A stretch of 36,720 nucleotides of DNA from Actinomadura sp. KC345 (GCF_004348515.1 NZ_SMKH01000042.1:1-36720), one strand, 5' to 3'. Positions 8,433-18,010 are shown, counted from the stretch's first letter. Numbers and translations: made by a program. The notes: generated by a model from the letters alone, not told the origin.

Positions 8433-10190
8433 TCAGAAGGGGAAGCGCTCGGCGGCGGCGACGACCGCGCCCGTCACGGTCGCGACGGTGAGCACCGACA
8501 GACCCGCCAGGACCGCCCAGCGCCCGGCCTGGTAGCCGACGGGGACGCGGTCCGGACCGCGGCCGCGCACCGGCCAGGGGGCGCGCAGCGGCGCCGTCCC
8601 GGGAAGCTCCTGGGGCGCGTCGGCCGGCGGCGTCCCGTCCGCCGTGCCCGCCGGGGCGAGGCCGGTGACCCAGCCGAGCAGGTCGGCGACGTCCGCCGGC
8701 TCGGTGGCCAGGCCGGAGGCGAAGTACCGCACCTGCCCGGCGACCTGGTCGAGGGCGCGGACGGTGTTGCCCAGGCCGACGTCCCCGAGCCAGGCGCGCA
8801 CGCCGGCCCCGTCGTCGGGGCCGCCGTCCGGGCCGGCCGGCGCGGGCGGCTCGCCGAGGCAGCGGCCGATCTCCGTGCGGGCCAGCAGGTCGGTCTTGGT
8901 GACGATGACCGCGACGCGCTTCTGGCGGCCCTGGTCGGGACGGGAACGCAGCTCGTTGAGGACCCGCTGCAGGGTGTCGGCGGGATCCTCCTCCGACGAC
9001 ACGGCGGCCCGGTCGAGGAACTCCTTCTCGTCCTTCGTCAGGGAGCCGCGGAGCTGGGGGAGGGCGAACGGGTCGACGACGAACAGCAGCGCCTCCCCGT
9101 GGTCGAGGTAGCGCAGCGACTCGACCTCGGTGGCGCCCGTGTAGTGCTCGCCGGCCGGGTCGAACAGGTAGAGGATGCGCCGCGAACGTCCCGGCAGCTC
9201 CACGTCCACCATGGTCGCGAGCGGCAGTTCCGGTCCCGTCTTGGCGAGGCGCCCGCCGCGCTGGAACTCGCGTATCGCGCCCGCGTACGCCTGCGCGTGC
9301 CTCTGCTCGACGAACGCGAGCCGTCCGTGCAGGGTGCGGGCCCGCGCGTGCAGGGCCCGGATCCCCAGGACCATGAACGTGGTCTTGCCCGCGGCCGGGC
9401 CGCCCACGAACGGCAGCGGCTCCACGCGGACGCGCCCGATCCGCTCCGGGAGCCGTCCGCCGCAGTGCGGGCAGTACGCGGCCAGCCGGAAGCGCCCCAG
9501 CGGGACGGTCGTGGGCAGCCGCGCCCCGCACCTGCACACGTGCCGGAACGCGCCACCCGACCCAGGGGTGAGGCGGGTGTGCCGTGCGCCGCACCCCGGG
9601 CACTCGTACTCCGGGAGCCCGATGCGCTCGTAGCAGAAGGGATGCGGGCACGTCTGAAGGATCCGCCCGTACGTCATGAAGACGCGTTCCACCGCCGCCA
9701 GGACGAGCACGCACACCAGCCACACGGCGAGTCCGAGGGCCGCGACCACCCCGTACAGGACGGTGAGCGCGACCACGAACACGCCGGCGGGCACGGCGGC
9801 GGCCACGATGCCCGCGCACAGGGCCAGCCAGACGGGGAGGACGAAGAACCCCCAGAACCCGCCGAGGAGCAGCCGGGTGAGGCGGACGAGGATGGCCCTG
9901 GCCGTCCGGTACACCTGCGGGACGACCGTGCGGCTGATCGTCCACCAGTCCCGCCACACCTGGCCCAGCAGGTAGTGGCGGTAGGAGATCTTCGGCTCGG
10001 CGACCGGCGAGGGCCCGTCGAGGGCGGACGGGGCGAGCGTCCGGCAGGCGTTCAGGTAGTACAGGCCCAGCGCGGCGACCCCGGCGACGACGAGCGTCGC
10101 GGCGAACAGCACGGGGAACACGTACATGAAGCCGAGCCACATGGCCGCGCCCCACACGGCGATCAGCAGCAGCACGAGGAGGGGATGCAC
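8433..10190 (-). CDS. Membrane-anchored zinc-ribbon TRAFAC-type GTPase (Double-GTPase class)
   Basis: 585 residues from a GTG with GGGAGGTGA just upstream. Hydrophobic segments lie at about 3-45 and 110-170. A cysteine-rich zinc ribbon follows (Cys181/186, 197/200, 219/221, 240/243), then a P-loop GTPase domain: GGPAAGKTT (263-271), a switch-like LFDPAGE in the G3 position, and VIVTKTDLL as the G4 motif. A final membrane helix lies near 560-580 (WAVLAGLSVLTVATVTGAVV). G4 TKTD indicates guanine specificity. From memory this matches the Double-GTPase families found with GAP1 proteins in predicted conflict systems. It starts 4 bases after the GAP1-like gene and is the last gene of the six-gene operon. 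DPAGE instead of DTAGE in G3 is unusual. Probable role: membrane-tethered molecular switch. Confidence 0.8.
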   Translation of the reverse strand: MHPLLVLLLIAVWGAAMWLGFMYVFPVLFAATLVVAGVAALGLYYLNACRTLAPSALDGPSPVAEPKISYRHYLLGQVWRDWWTISRTVVPQVYRTARAILVRLTRLLLGGFWGFFVLPVWLALCAGIVAAAVPAGVFVVALTVLYGVVAALGLAVWLVCVLVLAAVERVFMTYGRILQTCPHPFCYERIGLPEYECPGCGARHTRLTPGSGGAFRHVCRCGARLPTTVPLGRFRLAAYCPHCGGRLPERIGRVRVEPLPFVGGPAAGKTTFMVLGIRALHARARTLHGRLAFVEQRHAQAYAGAIREFQRGGRLAKTGPELPLATMVDVELPGRSRRILYLFDPAGEHYTGATEVESLRYLDHGEALLFVVDPFALPQLRGSLTKDEKEFLDRAAVSSEEDPADTLQRVLNELRSRPDQGRQKRVAVIVTKTDLLARTEIGRCLGEPPAPAGPDGGPDDGAGVRAWLGDVGLGNTVRALDQVAGQVRYFASGLATEPADVADLLGWVTGLAPAGTADGTPPADAPQELPGTAPLRAPWPVRGRGPDRVPVGYQAGRWAVLAGLSVLTVATVTGAVVAAAERFPF

Positions 10191-10194
10191 CGGG

Positions 10195-12477
10195 TCACCT
10201 CCCGCCGCGCGGGGGTTCGCCGTCGCCCCGTGCCGGTTCGAGGAGGTCGCGCAGCGCGGCCCGCAGCCGGGGGCTGCGCGCCAGGCGCGAGTCGAGCTGC
10301 TTGGCCGCCAGCCACCGGCCGGCCGCGGCCCGCGCCCAAGCCTCCAGGGCCGGGTCGGCGGCGCCGCGCGCCTTCAGCCGCAGCACGACCTCGATCAGGT
10401 CGTTGCGCTGCTCCAGTTCGCCGCCGCGCAGGGGGACGCGGCCGGCGCGGGCGCGTCCCGGCAGCTGGGCGGTCCACCGCTCGCCGAGGCGCGCCCGGAC
10501 CGGAGCGGGCAGGGCCGCCAGCAGGTCCGCCCGGAACGCCGGCGGCCGCCCGCACAGGCGCCGTGCCGCCCCGACGAACGCCTCCCCGGCGAGTTGCGAG
10601 CCCGCGCCGCCGGCCGCGATCTCCTCCAGCGCCCGCGCCGCCCGCGCGGGCCCGGCGGTGATCGCCTTCCCGTACGCCTGGACGAGCGCCGCGTCGCACC
10701 CGGCCCGTCCCTCCGGCATGACCTCCCGTATCCGGTCCGCGAGGCGCAGCGTCTCCGGGTCGGCGAGGCCCTCGCCGCCGGGGAAGGCGAGGCGCGTGAA
10801 CACCCGGGACAGCAGCGCCCCCAGCGCCGGGTGGCCGCCGCCTGCGCCGGCGGGGGCCGTGCCGTGCTCCTCCAGCAGGCCGAGGCCCTCGGCGGCCGAG
10901 GGCGGCGAGGCCCAGACCTGCGCGAGCGCCGCCTCCACGTCCGCGGCCACCCTGCCGTCCAGGTTCAGGAGCCGGCCGGTCGCCTCCGCGCGGCGGCCGG
11001 GGATCCGGCCGCCGACCGACGCCAGGACCGGAACCGCGATGTGCGGGACGCCCCGCAGCCACTCCGCGTCCTGGAACAGCGCGTCGCACACGTCCGGGTC
11101 CGACAGCGGCGCGGTGCGCTCGGTGAGCTCGGCGGTGATCCCGTCGAGCAGGGCGCCCCGCAGGCCCCCGCCCTGGCAGACGGTCAGGGCGGCGTGCAGG
11201 GACGCGCCGCCGTAGCCGGTGCAGCGCGCCGCGGCGTCCGCGACGTCGCCGGGGGAGACCGCCAGCCCGGCGCGCAGCGCGGCGCGGACGACGCGGGCGA
11301 GCGCGGCGAGGTCGGTGACCTCCGCGAGTGCGGCGGAGGCCCGCGCCGCCAGCACGCCGCCGGCGTCGCCCGCCCCGTCGCCCGCTCCGTCGTGCGGGGC
11401 GTTCTCGTGGACGGCCAGGGCCAGTTCCAGCCCCATGAACGGCATGGCCTGCCGCAGCTCCCGCCACAGCCAGTCGGGCGGCTCGATCCCGCGGCCCGAC
11501 ACGACCGCCGCGAGCTCCGCCTCCTCCTCGCCCGTCAGCGGCGCGTCCGCGCGGCACAGGGCGAGCAGCGCGGCGGCGTCGCCGCAGTCGGCGGCGGGGG
11601 CGTCCGCCCTGGCGGCGACCTCCCCGAGGAAGTCGAGGCCCGCGAAGTCGGAGTCCCGCCAGCAGGCGCCCACGCCCCGCGCGAACCGGGAGAGGCTCCC
11701 CGCCGCCGGGCCCCCGGCCAGTGGGCGCCCGGTCCGCAGGTCGACGGCCGTCTCATGCAGGGGGCGCGCTCCCATGGCGGCCCACACGTCGGGTGTCGTG
11801 CCGACGAGGATCTGCCCGGCGCGCAAGGGGTCGGCGCTGTAGGTGACGAACGACAGCCGCGCCGTCGCCGAGACCGGCAGCGAGTACGACACCAGCGCGA
11901 TCCAGCGGGCGATCAGCTCGACGTCGTCGGCGACGAGGACCACCCGGCCGCCGGGGACGGCGTTCTCGCGGACGGCGCTCACCAGGAGCCCCAGCGCGCC
12001 GAAGGGGTCCTCGGGACCGGAGTGGGGCAGCCAGGCGGCGAGGTCGTCGGGGGCGAGCCCCGTGCCCGGGGCCAGGTCGTCCAGCTCGTCCAGGACGGCG
12101 CCGTCGGCCGGCAGCGGCGCCCACAGGGGGGAGCGCCAGAGCTCGGCGGGGCGCATCCCCTCCAGCTCGGCGGGCTCGGCCACCACCGCGTGCGCGAAGA
12201 AGTTGCCGTAGCGGCCCGAGTAGTCGCGGCCGAGGTAGCGGCACCGCAGCAGCAGCGGGCGCCCGTCCACCACGTCGTACAGCAGCGTCACCGGGAACCG
12301 CTCCAGCTCGGAGTCGTCGGGTGACGGCGGCGCTTCGGGCGGCGGCCGGTACGACAGGTGCGGCATGACGCCCGCCCGCGCCCCGTCGGGCAGGCCGGGC
12401 GTCTCGGCGACGAACTGGAACCCCGCCCGGCCGGTGGGCCCGCGCCGCGCGGAGGTGTAGTGCAGCTGCCAGGCCAC
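10195..12477 (-). CDS. GAP1-like GTPase-associated protein
   Basis: 760 residues from a GTG only two bases after the preceding stop (TAG-GC-GTG), implying translational coupling. The N-terminus, AWQLHYTSARRGPTGRAGFQ followed by FVAETPGLP, then SYRPPPEAP and YDVVDGRPLLLRCRYLGRDYSGRYGNF..., matches my recollection of the GAP1-N2 domain; the middle (LVADDVELIARWIALVSYSL, SFVTYSADP) fits GAP1-M, and the Ala/Arg-rich helical remainder (about 330-760) fits GAP1-C. These proteins are encoded beside TRAFAC GTPases and are proposed to regulate or transduce their state; no enzyme activity is established to my knowledge. It lies between the two GTPase genes, which supports direct partnership. The Pfam names are from memory and need a profile search. 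Confidence 0.75.
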   Translation of the reverse strand: MAWQLHYTSARRGPTGRAGFQFVAETPGLPDGARAGVMPHLSYRPPPEAPPSPDDSELERFPVTLLYDVVDGRPLLLRCRYLGRDYSGRYGNFFAHAVVAEPAELEGMRPAELWRSPLWAPLPADGAVLDELDDLAPGTGLAPDDLAAWLPHSGPEDPFGALGLLVSAVRENAVPGGRVVLVADDVELIARWIALVSYSLPVSATARLSFVTYSADPLRAGQILVGTTPDVWAAMGARPLHETAVDLRTGRPLAGGPAAGSLSRFARGVGACWRDSDFAGLDFLGEVAARADAPAADCGDAAALLALCRADAPLTGEEEAELAAVVSGRGIEPPDWLWRELRQAMPFMGLELALAVHENAPHDGAGDGAGDAGGVLAARASAALAEVTDLAALARVVRAALRAGLAVSPGDVADAAARCTGYGGASLHAALTVCQGGGLRGALLDGITAELTERTAPLSDPDVCDALFQDAEWLRGVPHIAVPVLASVGGRIPGRRAEATGRLLNLDGRVAADVEAALAQVWASPPSAAEGLGLLEEHGTAPAGAGGGHPALGALLSRVFTRLAFPGGEGLADPETLRLADRIREVMPEGRAGCDAALVQAYGKAITAGPARAARALEEIAAGGAGSQLAGEAFVGAARRLCGRPPAFRADLLAALPAPVRARLGERWTAQLPGRARAGRVPLRGGELEQRNDLIEVVLRLKARGAADPALEAWARAAAGRWLAAKQLDSRLARSPRLRAALRDLLEPARGDGEPPRGGR

Positions 12478-12479
12478 GC

Positions 12480-13754
12480 CTACGGCCCCCCGGGACGGAC
12501 GCCGTCGAGCATCCCGAACCGGTGGAGCAGCCACAGCAGCGGGTCCTCGGCCCGGTACGGCCGGACCCCGCCCGCGCCGACGCGTTCCCCCTCCGGGACG
12601 CCGCCGAGCGCCGACAGGCCGAACAGCGCGTGGTCGGCGTACTGCTGCCCGAGGTAGGTGTCGAGCTGGCCCGCCTGCCACTCGTGCAGCAGCGCGCGGA
12701 CCTGCTCGTGCACCGCGTCCCTGTCGTCGAGGTCCAGGACGCCCTGCCCGGACCGGGACCGGTGCAGCGCCGACTGCCGCAGCAGCCCCGGCCGCAGCGC
12801 GTCGATCTTGGTGAGGGCGACCGCGACGGGGACGGGCAGCGGCTCGCCCGGCCGCGTGCCGTGCCGCTGCCGCAGCGCGTCGGTGACGCGGGCGATGATG
12901 TTCAGCGGTTCGCTGTCGGGATCCCGTCCCTGCGACGGGTCCCCCGGGCGGGCCGCGGGAACCGGCTCCCGCACGCCGGTCCGGGCTCCGGGCAGCTCCA
13001 GCGGATCGACCAGGAAGATGATCGCGTCGGCGGCCTCCAGGTACCGCAGATGCAGGTCGGTGACCTCGCGGCTGCGCAGGTCCTCGCCCGCGGTATCGAA
13101 CAGCACCAGAGCGAGCGAGTCGTTGCGGGCGCGCGAGAAGCGCCCCCGGCGCGTCCGGGTGAGCAGGTACACCAGCGGCTCGCGCGGGCCGGTGGCGGCG
13201 CTCGCCGTCGTCGGCAGCAGCCGCCGCTCCTCCAGCAGCGGGCGCGCGAAGTCGCGCTTGTACCGCTCGATCGTCCGGTCGTCGCACGCCACCAGCGACG
13301 CGTCCAGCTCCGTCCCGACCCGGTTCATCAGCTCGTGCAGCAGCACGGCGATGTAGGTGCTCTTGCCCGCGTTCTTCGCCCCGACGAGCGCGACGATCCG
13401 GCCGGGTGAGTCGACGTACGCCGACGGCAGCGGGTTGTGGCACTGCGGGCAGGCCCGGTTTCCGGTCGGGAGGCCGCAGTCCGGGCAGTTCGCGCGCCCC
13501 TTGCGCCCGGACGCGGCGAACACCGGCGGCAGCGACGCGCCCGCCGCCGCCCCCGTGTACGCGGCGAGCTCCTCGTCCAGGACGGGCGCGCAGCCCTGCC
13601 GCCGCCCGGACCGCCCCCGGCACCGGAACAGGATCCGCTGCGGCGCGACGGACGTGAAGCAGTACGGGCAGGTGACGCCCTGCCGGGACGAGCCCTGACC
13701 CGGCGCACGCCGCCGGGACGGCACACCGGGCACCCGCGCGAGCGGCCCCGTCAT
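12480..13754 (-). CDS. Zinc-ribbon TRAFAC-type GTPase (Double-GTPase 2-like)
   Basis: 424 residues. Its ATG overlaps the stop of the upstream gene (ATGA, 13751-13754). N-terminal zinc-binding cysteines are paired: Cys29/32, Cys45/55, Cys90/93 and Cys102/105. The GTPase domain has G1 GAKNAGKST (125-133), G3 LFDTAGEDL, and G4 ALTKIDAL, the standard guanine-specific set. No membrane helix is seen, unlike the second GTPase of the operon, so this one is likely cytosolic. The C-terminus includes FGLSALGG and a helix ending LLWLLHRFGML. Family assignment to the Double-GTPase 2 group rests on motif order, zinc ribbons and the GAP1-like neighbour. Probably it and the membrane GTPase act as a pair. Confidence 0.82.
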   Translation of the reverse strand: MTGPLARVPGVPSRRRAPGQGSSRQGVTCPYCFTSVAPQRILFRCRGRSGRRQGCAPVLDEELAAYTGAAAGASLPPVFAASGRKGRANCPDCGLPTGNRACPQCHNPLPSAYVDSPGRIVALVGAKNAGKSTYIAVLLHELMNRVGTELDASLVACDDRTIERYKRDFARPLLEERRLLPTTASAATGPREPLVYLLTRTRRGRFSRARNDSLALVLFDTAGEDLRSREVTDLHLRYLEAADAIIFLVDPLELPGARTGVREPVPAARPGDPSQGRDPDSEPLNIIARVTDALRQRHGTRPGEPLPVPVAVALTKIDALRPGLLRQSALHRSRSGQGVLDLDDRDAVHEQVRALLHEWQAGQLDTYLGQQYADHALFGLSALGGVPEGERVGAGGVRPYRAEDPLLWLLHRFGMLDGVRPGGP

Positions 13755-16402
13755 CGCTGGACCTGGAGCCGGCGGACCGGGGGGTCGCTCAACTCGACGG
13801 AGTCGTCGTCGGCGAAGCAGCGCAGCCAGTACGGCCCGGGGGCGTCCGGCACGGCCAGCGACAGCTCTCCCGGCACGGGCACCTGCTCCCACGCCCCGAG
13901 CGTCTCCCCGTCGCCCGGACGGTGGGGCATGACCCGCCCGGCGCGCAGCACGAGCGCCAGCCGCGCCAGCCGCAGCGGGCGGGGGGAGGTGAGCCGCACG
14001 GTCAGCGTCCGCCGCCACGGCGGCCCCGACCGCAGCACGTCGTAGCGGACGATCGTGCGGGCCTCGACCTCGGCGGTCACCGGCGGCCCGGTCACCCGGG
14101 AGCCGCCCACGGTCCCGGCCGCCGCGACCGACAGCTCGACGCGCTCGTCCTCGGGGACCGGCAGCCTGATGCCGCCCTGGGTGTCGTAGGCGGCGCGGGT
14201 CACGACCTCGCTCCCGTGCCCGCCGGGGGGCCGGGGCCCGGCGCCGACCCGGTACACGAGCTCGACCTCGGCGACGTCCGGCGGCCAGTCGAACCCGACG
14301 TGCACGTGGGCGCCGCGCCGCTCGGCGACCAGGCGGCGCGGGGGCGGCAGGTTCACGTGCCGGTGGTACGCGCCGATCGCCGCGGTGCCCTCCGCGACGG
14401 TCACCGCGAGCAGCCACCCGCTGGACCCCGGCCTCACCTCCAGCCCGCGGGGGACCGGCGCGCACGCCAGCCGCCGCGTGTCGCGCCGCACCTCCTCCAG
14501 CGGGACGAGCGCGCTGCGCGGCCACGGCGGCGGCCCCTCCGCCAGCACCAGCTCGGCCGTCCCGTTCCCGGGCGGGTCGAACCGGACCCGGACCAGGCCG
14601 GGATCGGACGCGTCGGCGCCGGCGGTCAGCTCGTACACCGGCTCGGGCGGCGCGCTCGGCGTGACCGAGGCCCGCACGCCGTCCGTCACGACCTCGCGGC
14701 CGGAGGCGTCGAGGTAGACGGCGCAGATCCGGTAGTGGTGCGTCCGGCCGTTCGGGACCCGCTCGCGGAACCCGTCGCGGCCGGCCGGGACCGTCCGCCC
14801 GTCGCGGACCACGACGACCCGCGCCGCCTCCGCCGGGCACCGCCACCGGCCCGTCACCTGGCCGTCCCCGGCCAGCAGCTCCACCTCGCCCGGATCGGGC
14901 CGCACGAGCAGCGGCCCGGCCACGGCGGGCGCGGCGGCCGCCTCGCCGCGCACCGCGACCACGCCGTAGTACAGCGGCACGTTGACCGGCGGCCGCCCGT
15001 CGACGTCCCCGGTGATCGGCGTCCCGTCCCGCAGATCGCGTGGCGGCCGCCCCTGCCGCCGCACGACCTGGTAGGACACCGCGCCCGCGGCGGACGGCGA
15101 CGGCGCCCACGAGAGCCGCACCGCCGCCTCACCGCGCCCGCCGGCGGCGGAGGCGTCCGCGGGGGCGTCCACGTCCGCGGTCACCGACGCGGCGGGATGA
15201 GGGGGCAGCCGGCGCTGGTGGGCGGCCGCGCCGGGGAGGTCGCGGACGAGCCGCAGGGCGTCGGCGAGGAGACGGTACGCGCGGTCCGGGTCGGTTTCGG
15301 CGGCGGCGGTCTCGCGCAGGCGCAGCGCGGTGTCGAGGCGGTGCCGGGCTTCGGCGGCGAGGACCTCCTCCTCCGGCGCCTCGGGGCCCCCGGACGCGCG
15401 GGGGACGCTCGCGGCGTCCGCCAGCTCGGACGCGGCGAACACCTCGCCGGCGTCCAGGAGCGCGCGGAGGCGTCCCGCGAGGCCGCCGCCGGGCCCGGAC
15501 TCGCGGACGACGGCGAACACCATGCGGCGCGCGTCGCCCTGGTCGATGCCGAGGTCCTCCGTCGCGAACCGCAGCAGCGCCCGCTCGGACGCCCGCTGCC
15601 GCAGCCGCTCGCGGAGCCGCTCCACCACGTCGTAGAGGACGAGCTCGGGGAGGTCGGCCCCCGATCGGAGCGCGGCCAGGATCGTGTCGGCGTGCGTGGT
15701 GCTGGTGTCGCGGCTGCGGCGGGCCCACTCCGCGCCGGCCGCCGCGACCGCGTCGGCGTCGAGCCGCAGGTTCGCGCCCGGCGCGGCGAAGCCGTCCAGC
15801 AGCCGGACCGGCCCGGTGAGACGCGCCCCGAACAGGAAGTCGGCCAGGTGCCGCTTGCCCAGGACGTCCAGCGACTCCTGGACCTTCCGGTACGCCGGAT
15901 AGGGCGTGGCGGTCGGCAGCGGGTCGGGCTCGCGGATCTCGATGCGGTCGCCGGCGGCGAGCCCCTCCAGCTCGGCGCGGGTCACGCCGCCGGTGCGGGC
16001 GATGCCCTCGATCTCGGCGGGCGTCGCCATCCTCAGCGTCCCCGCCGCGTCGGCGAGCCGGGCGCGGGCCTGGGCGCGGCGGCGCTCGCCGCGCTCGCGC
16101 CCGCCGCGCAGCCGCGCGTTCAGCGGGCGCAGGTCACCGCGCTCGGCGGCGCTGAACAGCGGCGCCAGCTCACGGTGCTCGGCCTCCAGCCGGTCGATCA
16201 GCTTGCGGTACTTCAGCTGCCCCCGGGCCCGCCGCCAGCACTGCCTGACCTCCTTGACCCGCGCCGCGACCGCCGGCGCCGCCCGCGGGTCGGCCAGCGT
16301 GTCGGCCAGCGCGTACCGGACGCGCAGGTCCTCGGGGGGCTGATCGCCCGCCTCCCGCGCGGGCTCCAGCACCTCCCGCCGGTAGTCGTCGTCGAACGTC
16401 AC
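13751..16402 (-). CDS. Helical N-domain plus fibronectin III-like repeats, Hsp70/GTPase-associated
   Basis: 883 residues from a GTG with GGAGG 5 bases upstream. Residues about 1-395 are strongly alpha-helical and charged (for example RVKEVRQCWRRARGQLKYRK, and later ERLRERLRQRASERALLRFA). From about 396 to the end the sequence becomes beta-rich with several fibronectin III-like units: VRLSWAPSPSAAGAVSYQVVRR, GRWRCPAEAARVVVVRDG, RVRFDPPGNGTAELVL, VHVGFDWPPDVAEVELVYRV. There is no signal peptide or membrane segment, so these repeats are probably intracellular binding surfaces. No catalytic motif and no HPD of a J-domain is visible. It lies 24 bases after Hsp70 and overlaps the GTPase start by 4 bases. 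It could be an adaptor linking chaperone and GTPase; that is inference from position. Confidence 0.7.
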   Translation of the reverse strand: MTFDDDYRREVLEPAREAGDQPPEDLRVRYALADTLADPRAAPAVAARVKEVRQCWRRARGQLKYRKLIDRLEAEHRELAPLFSAAERGDLRPLNARLRGGRERGERRRAQARARLADAAGTLRMATPAEIEGIARTGGVTRAELEGLAAGDRIEIREPDPLPTATPYPAYRKVQESLDVLGKRHLADFLFGARLTGPVRLLDGFAAPGANLRLDADAVAAAGAEWARRSRDTSTTHADTILAALRSGADLPELVLYDVVERLRERLRQRASERALLRFATEDLGIDQGDARRMVFAVVRESGPGGGLAGRLRALLDAGEVFAASELADAASVPRASGGPEAPEEEVLAAEARHRLDTALRLRETAAAETDPDRAYRLLADALRLVRDLPGAAAHQRRLPPHPAASVTADVDAPADASAAGGRGEAAVRLSWAPSPSAAGAVSYQVVRRQGRPPRDLRDGTPITGDVDGRPPVNVPLYYGVVAVRGEAAAAPAVAGPLLVRPDPGEVELLAGDGQVTGRWRCPAEAARVVVVRDGRTVPAGRDGFRERVPNGRTHHYRICAVYLDASGREVVTDGVRASVTPSAPPEPVYELTAGADASDPGLVRVRFDPPGNGTAELVLAEGPPPWPRSALVPLEEVRRDTRRLACAPVPRGLEVRPGSSGWLLAVTVAEGTAAIGAYHRHVNLPPPRRLVAERRGAHVHVGFDWPPDVAEVELVYRVGAGPRPPGGHGSEVVTRAAYDTQGGIRLPVPEDERVELSVAAAGTVGGSRVTGPPVTAEVEARTIVRYDVLRSGPPWRRTLTVRLTSPRPLRLARLALVLRAGRVMPHRPGDGETLGAWEQVPVPGELSLAVPDAPGPYWLRCFADDDSVELSDPPVRRLQVQR

Positions 16403-16426
16403 GGGCGCCTCCGGGGCCGCGGGCCG

Positions 16427-18010
16427 CTAGCTGACCTGAACCCGGGAGAGGGCCTTCCGGGAGCGCTCGACCTCCTCCTCGGACATGCCGCCGACGTCGA
16501 CCTTCAGCTCCAGCCGCTCGCCGGTCTCCTTCTCCACGGCCGTGACGTTCAGCAGGCCGGACGAGTCGAGCGCGAACGTGACCCCGATCGGCCAGCCGGC
16601 CTTCTTGCCGGGCGGGACGCGGATCTCCCCGGTCGCGATCTCGGTGTTGTCGATCAGGTCGGCGGACTCCACGACCCCGGCCTGCTCCATCACCCGGATG
16701 TCGGCGGACGCCTGGTCGTCGTAGACGGTGAAGAAGTCCTCGGTCTTCGCGGCGGGCAGCTCGTCGTTGGCGTGCACGAGATGCGCGACGTTCTCGGCGC
16801 CGGTCTCCCGGTCGACCACCACGATCCCGAACGCGTGCGAGGCGACCGTCTTGATCTGCCGCCCGGCGATCTGCTTCTGCTGCTCGGCGGACAGTCCCGC
16901 GCGGCTCGCCATCTCCTCGGCGCGCTCGGCCGCGCCCTCCCGGACGAGCCGCCGGTAGGTCTCCTCGAACGCGTACAGGGCGGCGCCCTTGGCGACCGCG
17001 AGGTCGGGGTCCTGCAGCCGGGGGGACAGGCCCAGCTCGGTCTCCAGCCGCGCCGCGACGACCGGCATCTTCGTGGACCCGCCGACCAGCACGAGGTCGT
17101 CGTAGTCGTCGACGTTCTTGTCGGAGGCGGTCGCCAGGGTCCGGCCGGTGATCTCGACGGTCCGGTCGAGGAGGTCCTTGGTCAGCTCCTCCAGCTTCTC
17201 CCGCGTCACCTCGACCGACGCGACCCGCCCGGCGTGCATGACGCGGACGGTGTGCGCGGTGCGGGTGGTGAGGGCCTTCTTGGCGTCCTCGGCGTCGCGG
17301 CGGAGCTGCTGCTCGGTCTGCTTGTCGTCGAGCGGGTCGCCGGCGTCCGGGTGCTCGGCGCGGAACCGCTCGGCCAGGTGCTCGACGAGCCGCGCGTCCC
17401 AGTCGGCGCCGCCCAGCTCGTGGTCGCCGTCGGTGCAGACGACCTCGATGTGCCCGTCGCGCAGCGTGATGACCGTGGTGTCGAACGTCCCGCCGCCCAG
17501 GTCGTACACCAGGATCGTCCTGTCCTGCTCGGGGTTGAGGACGCCGTAGGTGATCGCGGCGGCGATCGGCTCCGACACGATGTCGATGACGTTCAGCCCG
17601 GCGATCCGGCCCGCCTTGCGGGTCGCGTCGCGCTCGGCCGCGCCGAAGTAGGCGGGGACGGTGACGACCACGTCGCGGGTCTCCTCGCCCGTCGTGGTGC
17701 GCGCGTCCGTCGCGAGCTTCAGCAGGATGAAGGCCGACAGCTCCTCGGGGGTGAAGTCGATCCCGTGGATGGGGCGCGTCACGTCCCGGCCCATGTCGCG
17801 TTTGACGAGGCTGACGACGTTGTCGGGCTCCAGCACCGCGGTGTCCTTCGCGGTGGCGCCGACGATGACGTTCTCGCCGCTCTCGAAGTAGACGACGGAC
17901 GGGGTCGTGTCGGTGCCCTCCAGGTTGCGCAGGACCGCCGGCCGCCCGACATCGTCGATGGAGGCAATGCAGGAGTACGTGGTTCCGAGGTCGATCCCGT
18001 AGACAGCCAT
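16427..18010 (-). CDS. Hsp70-family chaperone lacking the C-terminal lid
   Basis: 527 residues from the ATG at 18010, with AGGTGAGGG just upstream; a GTG three codons earlier is in frame but overlaps the upstream stop. The nucleotide-binding domain is canonical: phosphate-1 loop YGIDLGTTYSCIA, connect-1-like IVSEPIAAAITYG, phosphate-2 VYDLGGGTFD, adenosine loop LVLVGGSTKMP and ASHAFGIVVVD. A substrate-binding beta domain follows, with IRVPPGKKAGWPIGVTFALD and LLNVTAVEKETG. The protein stops shortly after (MSEEEVERSRKALSRVQVS), so the 80-100 residue helical lid and acidic tail of DnaK (about 620 residues) are missing. It is second in the operon, 5 bases after the GrpE-like gene. Likely a dedicated chaperone or switch rather than the housekeeping DnaK. 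Confidence 0.93.
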   Translation of the reverse strand: MAVYGIDLGTTYSCIASIDDVGRPAVLRNLEGTDTTPSVVYFESGENVIVGATAKDTAVLEPDNVVSLVKRDMGRDVTRPIHGIDFTPEELSAFILLKLATDARTTTGEETRDVVVTVPAYFGAAERDATRKAGRIAGLNVIDIVSEPIAAAITYGVLNPEQDRTILVYDLGGGTFDTTVITLRDGHIEVVCTDGDHELGGADWDARLVEHLAERFRAEHPDAGDPLDDKQTEQQLRRDAEDAKKALTTRTAHTVRVMHAGRVASVEVTREKLEELTKDLLDRTVEITGRTLATASDKNVDDYDDLVLVGGSTKMPVVAARLETELGLSPRLQDPDLAVAKGAALYAFEETYRRLVREGAAERAEEMASRAGLSAEQQKQIAGRQIKTVASHAFGIVVVDRETGAENVAHLVHANDELPAAKTEDFFTVYDDQASADIRVMEQAGVVESADLIDNTEIATGEIRVPPGKKAGWPIGVTFALDSSGLLNVTAVEKETGERLELKVDVGGMSEEEVERSRKALSRVQVS

